DNA of 64,000 bases from Rostrohypoxylon terebratum (taxonomy: Eukaryota > Ascomycota > Sordariomycetes > Xylariales > Hypoxylaceae): positions 62,001-126,000 of the forward strand of contig MU385914.1 in assembly GCA_022497145.1 (NCBI GenBank), written 5' to 3'. How positions within the stretch are numbered: position 1 is the first letter of the stretch; each line of letters opens with the position of its first letter. Both the position numbers and the translations under genes were made by a program. Shown here in pieces: positions 49,939 through 61,691 of the stretch. The notes under the pieces are model-generated. The model was given only the letters and a program-made list of their open reading frames with translations, had not been told where the DNA came from and did no database searches.

Positions 49939-51348
49939 TTATTTTGCTGCCTTTTCCCGTTCCTCACTCGAAACCGTAATTGTCTCCGTCACGTGTATTC
50001 CCGCTTCCTCGTCCGAATAATTTACAAAGTGTTCCTGGCTCGCTTCGCTTGGTAATCGTATCTTGCCGTTGCTTCCCTTCCTGCCGGGCCATCCTCGGGT
50101 GGGCATCTCGAATGCCTTCCCACCAGATGAAGTTCCCGCGTTTGCGGCATTGCTCTGGCTTTCAACTGAGACGGAATGACTGACCCCCTTGGATCCCTTT
50201 GTAGAACGTAGCGCAGATCCGCCAGATCCATAACGATCCCCGGATCCTGTAATCGTCGACCCCTTCATACCCCAAAGACGCTTGCTAAAGAGTGGCTTGA
50301 TAGCTGGTGCGGAGACGACGAAGGCGGTGACTAGATATTCGCGAGTGGCCCACTGGGTGGCGACAAGGAGATCGAGGAGAGACCGGAGGGAGTAGACCGT
50401 TCGGAGAAGGGTGGCGATGATGATGAAGATACCAGATCCGAAAAGGAAACCGAGAATTATTTTGCGCCAAATAGGAATCTTGACATGCCATAGCAAAGGT
50501 AGTGGAATAGCCATAATGCCTAAATCGGAGCTACAGTGAATTCATGTTAGATTTATGTTTTTCTCCGATAAAAATCCCCATCTGAGTAAGACGAATAAAC
50601 TTACAGGATACTGAGAATTGGGTACACGATGTAGTTCTCTCTGCGGAAAACACATTTGTCTGTTACGGATCGTTAGACGCCGGCACTGGTAGCTCCGATT
50701 TAGGTATTTGGACTTTACTAACCTCCTGGGTAAGGCTTAACTTGCCATGCTAATTCGATGGGTGTACAAAGGGTATATTGAAATAAGATAGCAACAGTGA
50801 AAGTTATTATGGTCAAAATTCGAACAACTCTGGCGAGTTTGTTCTGCCAGAGATTCATTGTCTAGAGGTTGTTAGCGTTCTCCTCGAAGAAATATAGGAG
50901 TTTATCAAAACTTACAAGACGATCATAGTAAAACAGGACAACAGCCTTCATCGACCAGATCAGGCAGATGTAGCAATTCCAAGAAGCGAAGGTAAGCTTG
51001 TCGCCGATTCTAAAACTCTCTACTTTGGCATCGTCGAGTAGCGCTGCTGTCTCGAACGTCTGCCCAACACTGCTTCCGTAAATACCGATCTGTTGTAAGA
51101 TAACCAAATCCGTTGTCCAGAAAGCCTGTAATAACCATACCCGTTAGCCACCCCTTCTCCTGAATTCCATTTCGACGATGAAGCAGGAAGTTGTAACATA
51201 CGATAGCAACACAAGTGAAAAGATCGTCCCAGTACAACCCTCGGAATCCCACAAACAATAGTCTGGTGATAAGTCGAGTAAGGAATATTGTCATGCCGAG
51301 TGCATACTCGGTGTACGACTCGATGTTCACATCCTGCTGAGTTGGCAT
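49939..51348 (-). CDS. Fungal rhodopsin-domain (SAT4/Pth11-like) seven-TM protein
   Basis: Integral membrane protein of the large fungal family related to the Pth11 receptors. Five exons, 51348-51202, 51125-50916, 50861-50723, 50659-50605 and 50530-49939, with four introns of 76, 54, 63 and 74 nt, each with a GT donor, a TAAC- or GATC-flanked branch and an AG acceptor; 380 residues. About seven hydrophobic segments, with family landmarks: an acidic pair after TM1 (GLYWDDLF), a Cys-containing loop (PGDKCVFRRENYIVYPI), the SDLGIMAIPLPLLW helix and REYLVTAFVVSAPAIKPL. It lacks a CFEM domain and begins directly before TM1. The C-terminal 110 residues are Ser/Gly-rich and cytosolic. Members sense surface or lipid cues or are of unknown role; the ligand is not known here. 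Confidence 0.9.
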
Positions 51349-53583
51349 ATTGGATTTCTCGTGGAAAATTCTCCGAAGTGGAAGCTAGCCACGCAGGTTG
51401 GTGACGGTGTCTCAGCGGCTAGTGGAAGATCGCTCTCTGGTAGGCGGCCGCAAAGCGGTTTGGTAACTCATTTATTATATAGAGATACGTCTACATTCGT
51501 AGACAGGGACAGAGTTTTTTACGCAGTTACAACGTGTGGTGTTACCTAAGCGACTTCTAATTGTTGTCGATCAACGGAAGCAAGATCAGGGGTTCGAATC
51601 TCGTAGTTTTGCTCCATTTCGCATATCGAAAAGGAAAAGGTTTCGCGAAGAACAAATCTGTTACTCTGGTATTCAGCTCAAAGGCGTAGTCATGTCCATT
51701 GTACACCATGCAAACCCCCGGCATCGAAAATGGGCTAGGGTACTGTCGACCGGCACACCCTGCAGCGGGTATGGTCCGTACGACGCTAGGACCGCGAAGT
51801 TGCTGATGCTCTTTTCTGGGGTCCGGATCCTAAAAGTCCACAGGACATGGTCCGCCCGTTCGTATTGGCAGAAGACAGGAGAGCCTCACTAGCTCCCATC
51901 TCTCCCCGGCGTAAGTGCCGCACTAAGCGAAGATAGACAATATTGGTGATGGCGAAACAACTTGGAAGTCTCACAACTTTCTTGAAAGTGTTCGACGACG
52001 AGAGGAGAGATGACAGGTCAAAATCTAACAGGCATAGATTGAATATTATGATATGTGCGTCATCGATCCCTATCACGCCGGACATGGTTGGATATAAGTT
52101 GGTTTTTATTCATGTATAAAAAGCACATACATCGCCTTATACTACGTAGTACCTACGTAGCTACTTGCAACCATCAACCTCCTCTGATTGGTCTATAAAT
52201 GAATCCATACCGCATCCATACTGCAGTTAATAACCTTAAAAATGTAGAACTAACCCCGGTTATAGCAAGTACAGGTATATACCTAGACCGGGTACTAATG
52301 TCAACTAATCCACTCCCTACCTAGGCAACTCATGTCACATACTTTTCGAACGCATAGAAAGAGGCCTGCAAGGCATGTTTGAACAACCATCGTGCATCGT
52401 CAGCCACCTCGGCCCGTCTCTCTAAAATCTAAATCAACAGGTCCACCCCCTGAAGTAATTTGCACATTAGCTCCAATACCTGCTATACTTTTTTGTGACC
52501 GAAAACGCTTGGCTCGGTTCATATTTCAAAACATTTCCAGCGGCAATTATGCCACTCACCATACACGGCAAACCTGGGCGACGAATCTACCAACCCCATC
52601 ATTGGTCAGACCATGAACGGAATTTTACGTTCGATGATCGGAGTATTGGCGTAATAGTTGACGATCCACAAGACGTTCGATATTTAAGGCGTGTTGGAAG
52701 ATAGGCTCGGAAATCTCTTGGAAATTGAAAGGCTCCATCGCTCCATCAGTTCCATCAGCTCCAATCTGGGTTCGCACGAGCCACTGGGCCACAAGAATTG
52801 CTCTATTATTACCCAGTCGGCCAGTTTCCAACAGACTTTCCCAGTTTCTCCCGCGCAAAGACGCTTTGAGTACTGAACCGGACTATCCCTCCAGCTGGCG
52901 TAAGATTGCGTTTTTTCCCCAGTTCTCCCAGCCCCCCTTGCAGTTTTTTGCTTCGCTGAATAAAGATCCCATTTGACCCATATGCTCCGTATTGTTCCAC
53001 ATCTCTCTCTACCTAGGTAGTACGTATACCCAGGTATGGTTCGTGCAATGCTAGATGAGCCGATCGTATTCGTTATGGTTTACGTCCTGGACCTTGCGGG
53101 CTCTGGTCTTAAATTAGATAATGGACGATATATACCCTAGTTGGTATAGCACATCATGCTGTTAGATGCAAGGTGTTCGCGTTTTACTCTAGGTTGGCAG
53201 AATAAGGGGGTTGCATCTTGGTTCCACTCAAGGTAATAAACACCGCGTGCTAACGAGAATATACATGTTGATAGACAGTATAATAAACTTATTAGTATGT
53301 ATCGATGCCCCGTCAATACCTATCTGGGATGCCTTCCCCTCATTATTGCCCAAGGAACTGGGTCGACCATGCGATGCTTGAGGGTATGTCGCTGTATTTG
53401 GAAAGCTCCTTTGGATTCTTGATCTCAGGCTAGTTGGCTGTTCCACTATCAAGGCTCCCAGAAAAGGGCCGTGAACGCCAACGTTGGTATTTCTCGCCTC
53501 TTTATTCTGTGCTCGAAGTTCACTCTCTTTCATTTTTGGGTCATCTTGCATCTTTTATATGGTTGTCGTTACTAATTCTCACC
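51349..53583. other. Divergent intergenic region
   Basis: Upstream sequence of the rhodopsin-domain gene (-) and of the MFS exporter (+). A frame open from 53434 joins the exporter but its first 50 residues are unlikely to be translated. A GGTTCGAATCTC stretch at 51594-51605 resembles a tRNA B box but no tRNA folds around it. No gene supported. Confidence 0.5.
51475..51481 (-). promoter_or_regulatory. TATA box of the rhodopsin-domain gene
   Basis: TATATAA on the minus strand, 127 bp upstream of the start codon at 51348. Confidence 0.45.
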
Positions 53584-55452
53584 ATGCCGGAAACCGTGGG
53601 GTCAGCAATCGCTCAAACGCGCATCAAAGAAGATGGCGACCAGCTTCGTTCTGAGGCGCTGGCTGCCGACTCGAAACAGCTGCCCCCAGGATACTACTCT
53701 AGCACTCGAGTCATTGGCACGTTTGGTGGCATAGGATTCAGTCTCCTAGGTACCTACTGGGCTTTCTCAGTCGGCGCCGCTGTGATCACCGCTATCAACC
53801 GGGATATCGGCCCAAGCGCAAATGCAAGTCTGTTCTCTATCGTCTGGGCCGTCTGCGACTGCATCAGCATCCTCCTCTTTGGCCGACTATCGGATCGCTT
53901 CGGTCGCCGATGGTTGGCTATCGGCGCTAACCTCCTCGGAATAGTCGGCGGGATCGTCGCGTGCACGGCGAAGAACATGGACGTCTTGATAGGCGCCAAT
54001 GTGTTGCTCGGTCTTGCCTCTGGTCCCCCGGCCTCTTACCCTCTCCTCACCGGCGAGCTTGCTACCAATAAGACCAAGTATCTAGCTACCGTCTTGGTCG
54101 TCATCCCCAATGTCATCGCCACTGGATTCGGCGCCTACCTTGGCCAGAGAATTGTGCTTCAGACTACTTGGAGATGGATCTTCATCATCTACATCATCTT
54201 CATGGTTCCTGGCACCCTTTTATTCTACCTCTTCTACTTCCCGCCGTCTTTCACCCAGATGCACGGAAAGGAGATGAAGACCATCGACGAAATCAAGAAG
54301 ATTGACTTCATCGGAGTATTCCTTCTCGTCGCTGGTCTGGCACTATTCCTCCTCGGTGTTTCTTGGGGCGGCCAGCCATTGGCTTGGGATTCCGCGACAA
54401 TTCTTGGTCTTCTCATTCCGGGATTCGTGTGCCTTGTCGCCTTTATCCTCTATGAAGTATTTGGTGGGGCAGAGCGTCCCATCATCCCGATGCACTTCTT
54501 CAAGGACCTGACAGGATTTACCCCTATTGTTGTCATCTCAGCTGTCACCGGTTGCCTCAACGTCGCGCTACAGATCACATGGCCTTCGCAAGTCACGAGA
54601 GTTTTCGGAAACAGCGATTGGGAGACGACGGCTTGGCTTACTACGACTGTCGCTTTCGGTGCTTGGGCTGGTATCGTATTTGTCGGTTCTCTGTTCCATA
54701 TCATTAAGCATATCCGCTGGCAACTTATTATCGGATGTGCCTGGATGTCTGCTTTCATCGGAGCTATGGCCTCGATCGACCCAACTGAGCAAAGCCAGGC
54801 TGCTGCTTTCTCGTTCCTTGCTACGATTCCCGTAGGATGGGGTGAAGTCGTCACTATGCTTATGGTCCAATACGTCGCTTCCGATATGGACCTTGGTGTC
54901 GCCTTTGGTATGTTCTAATCCTGTTAATATGCGGGGAAAACTATACTAACAAAATCAGCTGTCGTTTCTGCGATGCGTAGTGTTATCGGATCTATCTTTA
55001 CCGCAGTTTTTACTGCTGAGATTGCAAATAAACTTCCCGAGAAATTGACATCGATCGTCGTTCCCGCCGTTACTTCTGCCGGTTTACCTTCGTCTTCTGT
55101 AGCCGCCCTTCTTTCGGCAGTCTCCGTCGGAACTGAGGATGCTCTACGCGCTGTGCCTGGTATGGATGATAGCATTCTCGCAGTTGCATCGCAAAGTATT
55201 GCTCAAGCATATGCCGCCGCATACACATATCCTTATTACACCGGTCTAGCTTTGGGTCTTGTGTCTCTACTGGCGGCTCTCTGCATTCGTGACTTCGACA
55301 GCCACCTAACAGACCACGTCAGCCGACAACTTTACCACAAGAACGATGCGGACAAGGACATCCTATCATTGGTCGACCGTACCCCCACGAAAGACGAAGA
55401 GGCGGTTACCGAAACAAAGCAAAGCACGAAGACTTCCGAGGGAGTGGCTTAA
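53584..55452 (+). CDS. MFS transporter, Tri12-type drug:H+ antiporter
   Basis: Proton-coupled exporter in the plasma or vacuolar membrane. Exons 53584-54907 and 54959-55452 flank a 51-nt intron (GTATGT donor, CTAAC branch, AATCAG acceptor); 605 residues. The start MPETVGSAIAQ was chosen because the N-terminal cytosolic stretch leads into TM1 (GTFGGIGFSLLGTYWAFSV). The MFS motif A appears as GRLSDRFGRRW after TM2, and GELATNKTKY follows TM4. About 14 hydrophobic helices, the long GMDDSILAVASQSIAQAYAA segment before the last helix, and an acidic C-terminal tail fit the fungal trichothecene-efflux-pump (Tri12) family. Most members are not in trichothecene clusters, and no such biosynthetic genes lie here, so the substrate is open (siderophores or small toxic compounds are typical). 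Confidence 0.88.
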
Positions 55453-56135
55453 GCCCTAAAGTCCGGAAAAGTTAACCCACAGTAATCCTTGTAATAGGCT
55501 AGAAGAATTGTATACAGTGCCTGGCATATAATTTTGCACATAGATCTCTTTGCCTCGGAACCTTGTATCTAAACCTCCAGCTTATAATTTAGAGTCTTAG
55601 ACCGCATCCATATTAGAAGAAAAACTAACTATCATTAACCCCAAAATTAGTCTCTTTTGTTATAGTAAAGTAGTATTCAGCAGCCTCATTTACCTAAATC
55701 GGCTATAATAGTAATGTATAATCATCCCATTTATCGGCTTTGCCACTCTGCTGCAGACTTCCAGAACGCCTCCAATTCTCGATTTTGCAGCTGAAACAGG
55801 ACAAGGGTTTAGGATATTAAAACTGGTCCTTAAGTAACGCCTAAGGACTGACTATGTGGTGAACCTCTTTAGCGCTCCGTGGGATCAGCTCGCCCGATAC
55901 CACCATACTGTAGCAAAGCTCGTAATAATCGTCGAACGAACGCCATTTATGGGAAGACGGGTAGGTAGGACCTAGTTGTACTTTGCCATACATAGAATAG
56001 TGCCACAGTCATGTACCTGTCTGTATATCAAATAGACTGTATATTTTCGGCATCATATGATAGCAGTAAAAGCAAATCTTCGGCCACCGAGGTAGTAGTC
56101 CCAAGCAAGCCCCTAACCGTCTAGCATGTACCTAT
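55453..56135. other. Intergenic region between convergent genes
   Basis: 3' flanks of the MFS exporter (+) and the alcohol dehydrogenase (-). AT-rich, nothing else visible. Confidence 0.5.
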
Positions 56136-57194
56136 CTACGGGAATACGACAACCGCCCTCCCCTTTAGTGTCCCGTTCCTCAACGCCTCATACGCTTTAT
56201 CCAGCTCATCGAACTGAAACTTCTCAATATCAATCCTCAGCTTGCCATTCCTCGCCAGATCGCATACCTCCCGCAGGTCCTGTCTTGTGCTGCCCAGACT
56301 AATGGCAAACTCGCAGCTCGTAGCCAGCATCCCCCATCCCACCTCCAGCGTCCCGCCCTGCATACCAACAAGCACGATGCGACCCCGCGGCCGCGAGATC
56401 TTAGCCGCGAGCTTGAGCGTGTCCGCCGTGCCCACGAAGTCGATGATAGCATCTACGCCACGACCGCCCGTCTTCGCGAGGATGTGCTCCGCGGCCGCGC
56501 TGCCGTTGCCGGAGAACAGCACCGTTTCGTCCGCGCCGACGTCCTTTGCCGTCTGCAGACGCTCGGGGATGTTGTCAATAGCAAACGTGCGCGCTGAGCT
56601 AAGTAGCTTGACGAACTGCACGCCGTAGGACCCGAGCCCGCCGATGCCGATCAACGCCGCGCTGGTGCCTGGCTTCAGGCGTTGGATCGCCGTCTGGATG
56701 GCATGGTACGCGGTGACGCCCGCGTCGGTGAGCGGAGCGTATTGCACGGGGTCGCCGTCGCCGATCGAGATGACCTCCGTGCGCGGGACGAGCAGGTACT
56801 CAGCCAGTCCGCCGTCCATGCCGCACCCGCGCGTCGTGCCGATGGCGTTGCGCTTGTAGGCCTCACAGTGCTGCTCCGCGCCGTCGGTGCAGTACTCGCA
56901 GTTGCCACAGTGCCGCATGTGGTGCACGACGACGGCCTCGCCGATCTTGAGGTCTCGGACGTCGCTGCCCAGCTCCTCCACGAACCCCGCGTTCTCGTGC
57001 CCGAGGATGTAGCCCGGCTCGAGCGAATTCGCGTATGGCGCTGAGCCCGGCTTGCTGTCGACCATGTCCAGGTCGGAGCGGCAGAGCCCGGCGGCCTTCA
57101 TGCGGAGGAGCACGTCGTTCGGCCCTGGGGTCGGCTTGGGCACGTCGACATATTGGCCCGGTTGGCCCCATTGGGTTAACTTGTAAGCTTTCAT
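56136..57194 (-). CDS. Zinc-dependent medium-chain alcohol dehydrogenase
   Basis: NAD(P)-dependent oxidation/reduction of alcohols and aldehydes or ketones. A single intronless exon of 352 residues, the normal size. Catalytic zinc ligands are Cys38 (GLCRSDLD), His66-Glu67 (LGHENAG) and probably Asp157 (LTDAGVTAYHA). The structural zinc site is Cys96, Cys99, Cys102 and Cys110 (HCGNCEYCTDGAEQHC). The Rossmann motif is GIGGLG at 183-188, and RGRIVLVGMQGG lies in the cofactor domain. The pattern (Asp as third ligand, PLTDAG) is like bacterial, especially actinobacterial, secondary or aryl-alcohol dehydrogenases. The gene is clearly more G/C-rich, mostly at third positions, than its AT-rich surroundings and lacks introns, which would fit acquisition by transfer; this is inference. 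Substrate unknown. Confidence 0.93.
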   Translation of the reverse strand: MKAYKLTQWGQPGQYVDVPKPTPGPNDVLLRMKAAGLCRSDLDMVDSKPGSAPYANSLEPGYILGHENAGFVEELGSDVRDLKIGEAVVVHHMRHCGNCEYCTDGAEQHCEAYKRNAIGTTRGCGMDGGLAEYLLVPRTEVISIGDGDPVQYAPLTDAGVTAYHAIQTAIQRLKPGTSAALIGIGGLGSYGVQFVKLLSSARTFAIDNIPERLQTAKDVGADETVLFSGNGSAAAEHILAKTGGRGVDAIIDFVGTADTLKLAAKISRPRGRIVLVGMQGGTLEVGWGMLATSCEFAISLGSTRQDLREVCDLARNGKLRIDIEKFQFDELDKAYEALRNGTLKGRAVVVFP

Positions 57195-60100
57195 TGTGAA
57201 TAAAGGGGTTTGTAGGTGATAATCGTAGTTTAGGTATAGGTTTTACGGCTCAATGTGACTCTGACTTGTCTTACTTTGCTATGGTAGTATTACAATATTC
57301 GTGATTTGCTTAGGACCTAGGTAGGTTGGTATTATATAGCTTGGCTTTTAAATCTACGACATGTTTCTACCTGGGCATGCATAACGGCTTCGCGTGACCC
57401 ATCAATCCCGATAGCGAGAACGAGCACTACTGTGCCTTATGCTAAGAACGACTGTGTTCGCCGGAAGATCGAGTGGTAGATCAGCTCTATCAGGTAAAGG
57501 TCACTGGAGCTACAGTGGAGAGTTGTACTGCTTATGACACGTTATATGGGTTTCATCGCTTAGCTATTTCCATTCTCTAATCAACACGATCCAAATATCT
57601 GGATCGCCGAGGATGAAAATACATTGGTGTACCTAGTAATATTATCATGCTATACAGGACTCCACATTGCGAATACTCGCAGGCATCGGGGATGCGAATA
57701 GCGTGTGGGGGTTAGCGTTAGCACGAAATTCCCCTGATATGCCGGGGAATAATAGTGTAAAATTTGTTCTGTCCAGGCTTCTGGCACTAGACAGGGACAT
57801 AGCCGGGGGTTGTCCCGTTGATGCAGGGTACCATCGTGGAGTCGGCAGTAACCCGAAGCGGCAGTGCCGAGAATCGCTACCAGAGAGTTGTCGGCTACAA
57901 GGTGCAGTATGTCAAGCTTTCCCTGCCCTGCTACATACTGTGAATGTCACTGAATGCTACTAAGCGTCACTGATCAGCAGACCGACTCTTTAAAGACGTT
58001 GTAGTTCATCTCTATTAGCACGTGTCCCGAGGGGACGATATGGAAATGCGATGTAAAACTGCAACGATGCAACGGCATTGTACCAGTATCGCAAGGTCGG
58101 CTCGAACACTCGTCGGAAAACACCGGTGTCAAGATGGGTTATCATCTTCCAAATAGTTAGTCACCATGAATACCTGGTAGGAAGTTGATATCTTGAGTTT
58201 TGACTTCTCGGGTAGATTCTTGCCAGAATTGGTGGAGAAGGTTTGTGTTTGGAACATGGTAGGGGACAGATGCAGAGTTCTTGGGCCGTACGTATGAGCC
58301 TTCTATCACTGCAGAGAATGACCAGACGTTTTGGATAAACGATACATGAGGCTCAGATGCTGTTTGAAACAAGAATACAGACGGAAAGGTGAAGAACCAA
58401 GCATGAGGTCGCCTACCTCTCTAGAACAACTCCAAGAGCTCGACTTAACATAGTTGCCGAATGATCGTATAAATGACGTTCGTCCTCACCGAAAGCATGG
58501 TATCTGAATATGTAGATCCCTACGATCGTTTGCAGACTAAATTAGAGCGGAAATATCTACCATAATAAGATAATCATGTAGATTTCCTCGTTGAAAGATT
58601 TGTTAATATATGCCATAAAGAGTTTTTTCGATAGTCGTTCAGCTCAATACAATGCCCCAGTAGAATCCGGTGCTTCCTCAAAATGGCAGCTGGGCTACAA
58701 CTTATGGGCCTGGCAATGAGTACCTAGGACCTGGGTAATTTACCGAAGGAGACAGCCTGGTAGCCCTAGTCAAATTCGCAATACGCAAATCACTGGTAAC
58801 ATGGACCGGATATCGACAGATTAAGTTCTGCCGTGAGCCGAGACGTTAACATGCAAGGAGACAAGGAGCCTAGCAGCTTACATACCTACATACTATGTAG
58901 TAGTAGATTGCTAGGAATGTACGAAAACAGAGCGGGTATGGGGAAAAGGCAAAAGGGACATATCGCGACCTGTGAGGTCCTAGACAAATTCTCACGGGGT
59001 AGGCTGGCGCTTTGACTGCTGATCTTATTGAAATTTTCAAATCTCAGTCTCCATAGTGAGCTGATGGTAAGAACACATTGTGGTCAGTGCTTCCAATCTC
59101 GCTTAAAATTCTATTCGTGGATTACCTAATTACTTGCAGCACTAATCAGGGGAAGAATATAGTATAGATTTTCATGAAGAATTAGAGTTTAGTGCATGGA
59201 GACATTGAAAAGGGGCATCGTGATCGAGATCGGGTTGTGTGGATACTCTGTACACGCTTGCAAGACTCCGTTCAGTTATTGGGTAACCCAGGCAAACCCA
59301 ACTACGTACTACCAGCAACGAGATCTAGATACTAGCTCAAATTCTCTTCAAAAAAAAAATTCTACAGCCATTGAAACTGGCCGCTGTGGCGTCGACTTAC
59401 TTCTTCATCTGCAAGCCCTGTCACATTCACCGACCAATACAATCTTGTAGATCTCTGGACGGCAAAGGATCATCCTACAGTATGGGGGGCACAATCGGCA
59501 CCATCGTCGAGGCTACAGTTGCGGAATCCGTCGGGATTCCAGGTGCAACACAGAAAGTGCTTGCAACAGGTTGGAAACACATGCCTATCAAGACAGTGGC
59601 TATTTAATGTGACCTCCAAAGTCGTAAGGCTACAATATTGAGCAATAATACCAGATATGAACTCTCCAAGTACACCTTCATGTTATTTTGAAGGGATTGG
59701 ATGCGACCTATGCATACGACCGAGACATTCTTGTACGTCTATTTGTTGGTCATGATCTGGTAAAGTTACTGACATCAGATAGTTTCACGACATGTATGCA
59801 GGATGGCGTCTTGAATTGGAGGCGGGATGCGATACCATAGAGTGGGGGTAGGGAATACTTCCAGCTCCGGAGCTTTCTGGTCTACGTAGTATTGAAAGGA
59901 CGGCATCACTACAGTCTCGTATCTAGTCTATAAATGTGTGTTGGAATTGAAAGAGTACGCAGCCGTGGAACCTCTGATTGCCAGCAGCACGACTTCAATC
60001 TTGTGACTTGGAGGTAGTTGTCACGATGCAAACCTACTACCTAGACAGAGACTCTATTGTTGTACAGGGGGCTCTACACTAGGTATCTACCGCAGGGACG

Positions 60101-60388
60101 CCTTGCTAGGGAATTCCTCCATGGCCCAATCTCAGTTCTGTGGCTGCCTATCTTACGAAATCTCACGGAAGGCTTGACACTACTTGCCGCCTAGATTCTA
60201 TTTCAAGGTAGACCTAGAATTAGAGCCGAGCACTTCAACCCTGGAAGGAAACCTTTAGGCACTGGAGCCCATTCTATTCATGAAGTAAATAGTATCCCAG
60301 TATCTATTTATTCCGAAATTCCATGAAGCCACTTCTGAATGATATTTTATCATTCCCAAAGAGCATCGCGCGGTGCTAAGCACGAGGC
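57195..60388. other. Intergenic region without a supported gene
   Basis: Short open frames only. The minus frame near 58157-58432 (containing VSFIQNVWSFSAVIEG) has some protein-like look but no partner exon or domain. On the + strand 59371-59607 would read like a small secreted protein (KLAAVASTYFF) but begins with ATTG instead of ATG. No repeats of note. Confidence 0.45.
57332..57338 (-). promoter_or_regulatory. TATA box of the alcohol dehydrogenase gene
   Basis: TATATAA on the minus strand, 138 bp upstream of the start codon, beside a CCTAGGTAGG patch. Confidence 0.45.
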
Positions 60389-61196
60389 TTACACGCAAGG
60401 AAAGTTTAAGCCATCAAACAGCTTCTCCCAGCCGTCCCATTGATGGCACATCTTGTGAATACTTCGACCGCCTTCCGGGAAGAAGCACGCTCGTTCCCAA
60501 TCAATCACACCAGCTACACCATCCAGATTCGGATGGAGGATAATGTTAGATAAGTCCCAGTCTAGATGAGAGAATACAGGCTGGCAGTCAACCGGGATAG
60601 TACCTAGGACGTCATGATCCCCATATGCCGAGACGAACTCCTTAGTAGATGCGAAAGGGCCCCTATTTGGAAGCTGCAGATGGAAGACCTCGCTTGATGG
60701 AACAAGAGATCTGATTCCACCGGTCGGGTTCGGGATGGCTGACAGCTCCTTGATGTAGCCTTGGACCTGGAGTCGGATTGCTTCACGTTGACGCGGACTT
60801 ACGCGATCCCAGATCGCCTTCTCGTTCACCGTCACTCCTTGGATTCGTTCGAATACATTGAACCTAGATAACGGTATTAGCAGCCTCCCATCATCTTCGT
60901 CATATTTGCTCGTAAGGCGTCAAGGCCGCTAACCCTTTCCCTTGGTGCAGGACTCGTGGCACGGAAATATTCGTAAATTCTCGAACTAACTCAAGAGCCT
61001 TTATCTCATTTTCATCGCGTGCCGTCAGAGTTGCAAAGTCGGGTGTATAACCATCAAAGCCAGTCCCTCCTAATGACAACCGTTTTTTGATCACATGAGG
61101 AGATAATACGTAGATGTATCGATCAAAAGGAGGTACCGGCATACCCTTCTCCTGGCAATCGCGCAGATACCTTTCGTCACTGTCTACAGGCGCCAT
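60389..61196 (-). CDS. APH/choline-kinase-like phosphotransferase
   Basis: Kinase-like phosphotransferase of the aminoglycoside-phosphotransferase superfamily (Pfam APH type), common in fungi with unknown small-molecule substrates. Exons 61196-60934 and 60863-60389 join across a 70-nt intron (GTTAGC donor, GCTAAT branch, TATCTAG acceptor); 245 residues. Without the intron the gene seems frameshifted; with it the frame reads RVLHQGKG then FNVFERIQGVTVNEKA. The catalytic loop is FSHLDWDLSNIILH (HxDxxxxN) and the metal-binding aspartate is in GVIDWERA. The N-terminal lobe is short (TARDENEIKALELVRE supplies the helix-C-like acid). The start is the ATG in GCCATGG context; the upstream in-frame codon is GTG. 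Confidence 0.8.
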
Positions 61197-61691
61197 GGCT
61201 GACCACGTCAGCACTGGTGTTCGACCACCCTTAGTGCGATAATTGCGCGAGATGATGAAGCATCTTACCGAGGTACGTTGTTATTTTTTGCTTTTCAACT
61301 CGTAATGTCCGAACTCCGGAAGGGATCCTATCACCAAGCGTGATTTTTTCATGAAGATCTTTGCAGTTGATGCATTCTCGGAGCATACATTGTATCTTCG
61401 TAAGCTCAAAGCCAGTTCCAGGTAAAATAATTCATGATATACTCTATATTCAAATGCTATTTACAAGTTCCTATTGATGGTTTTCTAATATTCTCCCAAC
61501 ACCAAGTCTCCAATAGGTACTTAAAAGGGGGTACATACGTGCATTAGCTTGTACCTCTCCGGCTTCAGTGTTGGGCTAGGTCGGCCGCATGCACATTTGG
61601 ATTATCCACCGACAACTCGGTGAGATAGTTCCGACCCAGTTGCGACTATCATCCGCTATATCGACGAAGACGACGGTATGTCCCACCGGAC
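61197..61691. other. Short intergenic region
   Basis: Upstream of the phosphotransferase gene and downstream of the small secreted protein gene, both on the minus strand. No further feature seen. Confidence 0.5.

Noticed and set aside
51594..51620. tRNA B-box-like GGTTCGAATCTC
   Set aside because: The T stem has a mismatch, no acceptor-stem partner lies 70-90 bases upstream and no A box is present.
53434..53583. N-terminal extension of the MFS exporter
   Set aside because: The extra 50 residues are unlike the family, and the ATG at 53584 has a good context (ACCATGC) and the expected cytosolic start.
53584..57194. MFS exporter and alcohol dehydrogenase as a secondary-metabolite cluster
   Set aside because: No backbone synthase, terpene cyclase or cluster regulator is present within the window, and the genes are convergent neighbours only.
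60864..60933. Apparent frameshift in the APH-type phosphotransferase
   Set aside because: A 70-nt intron with GTTAGC donor, GCTAAT branch and TATCTAG acceptor restores the frame exactly, so the gene is intact.
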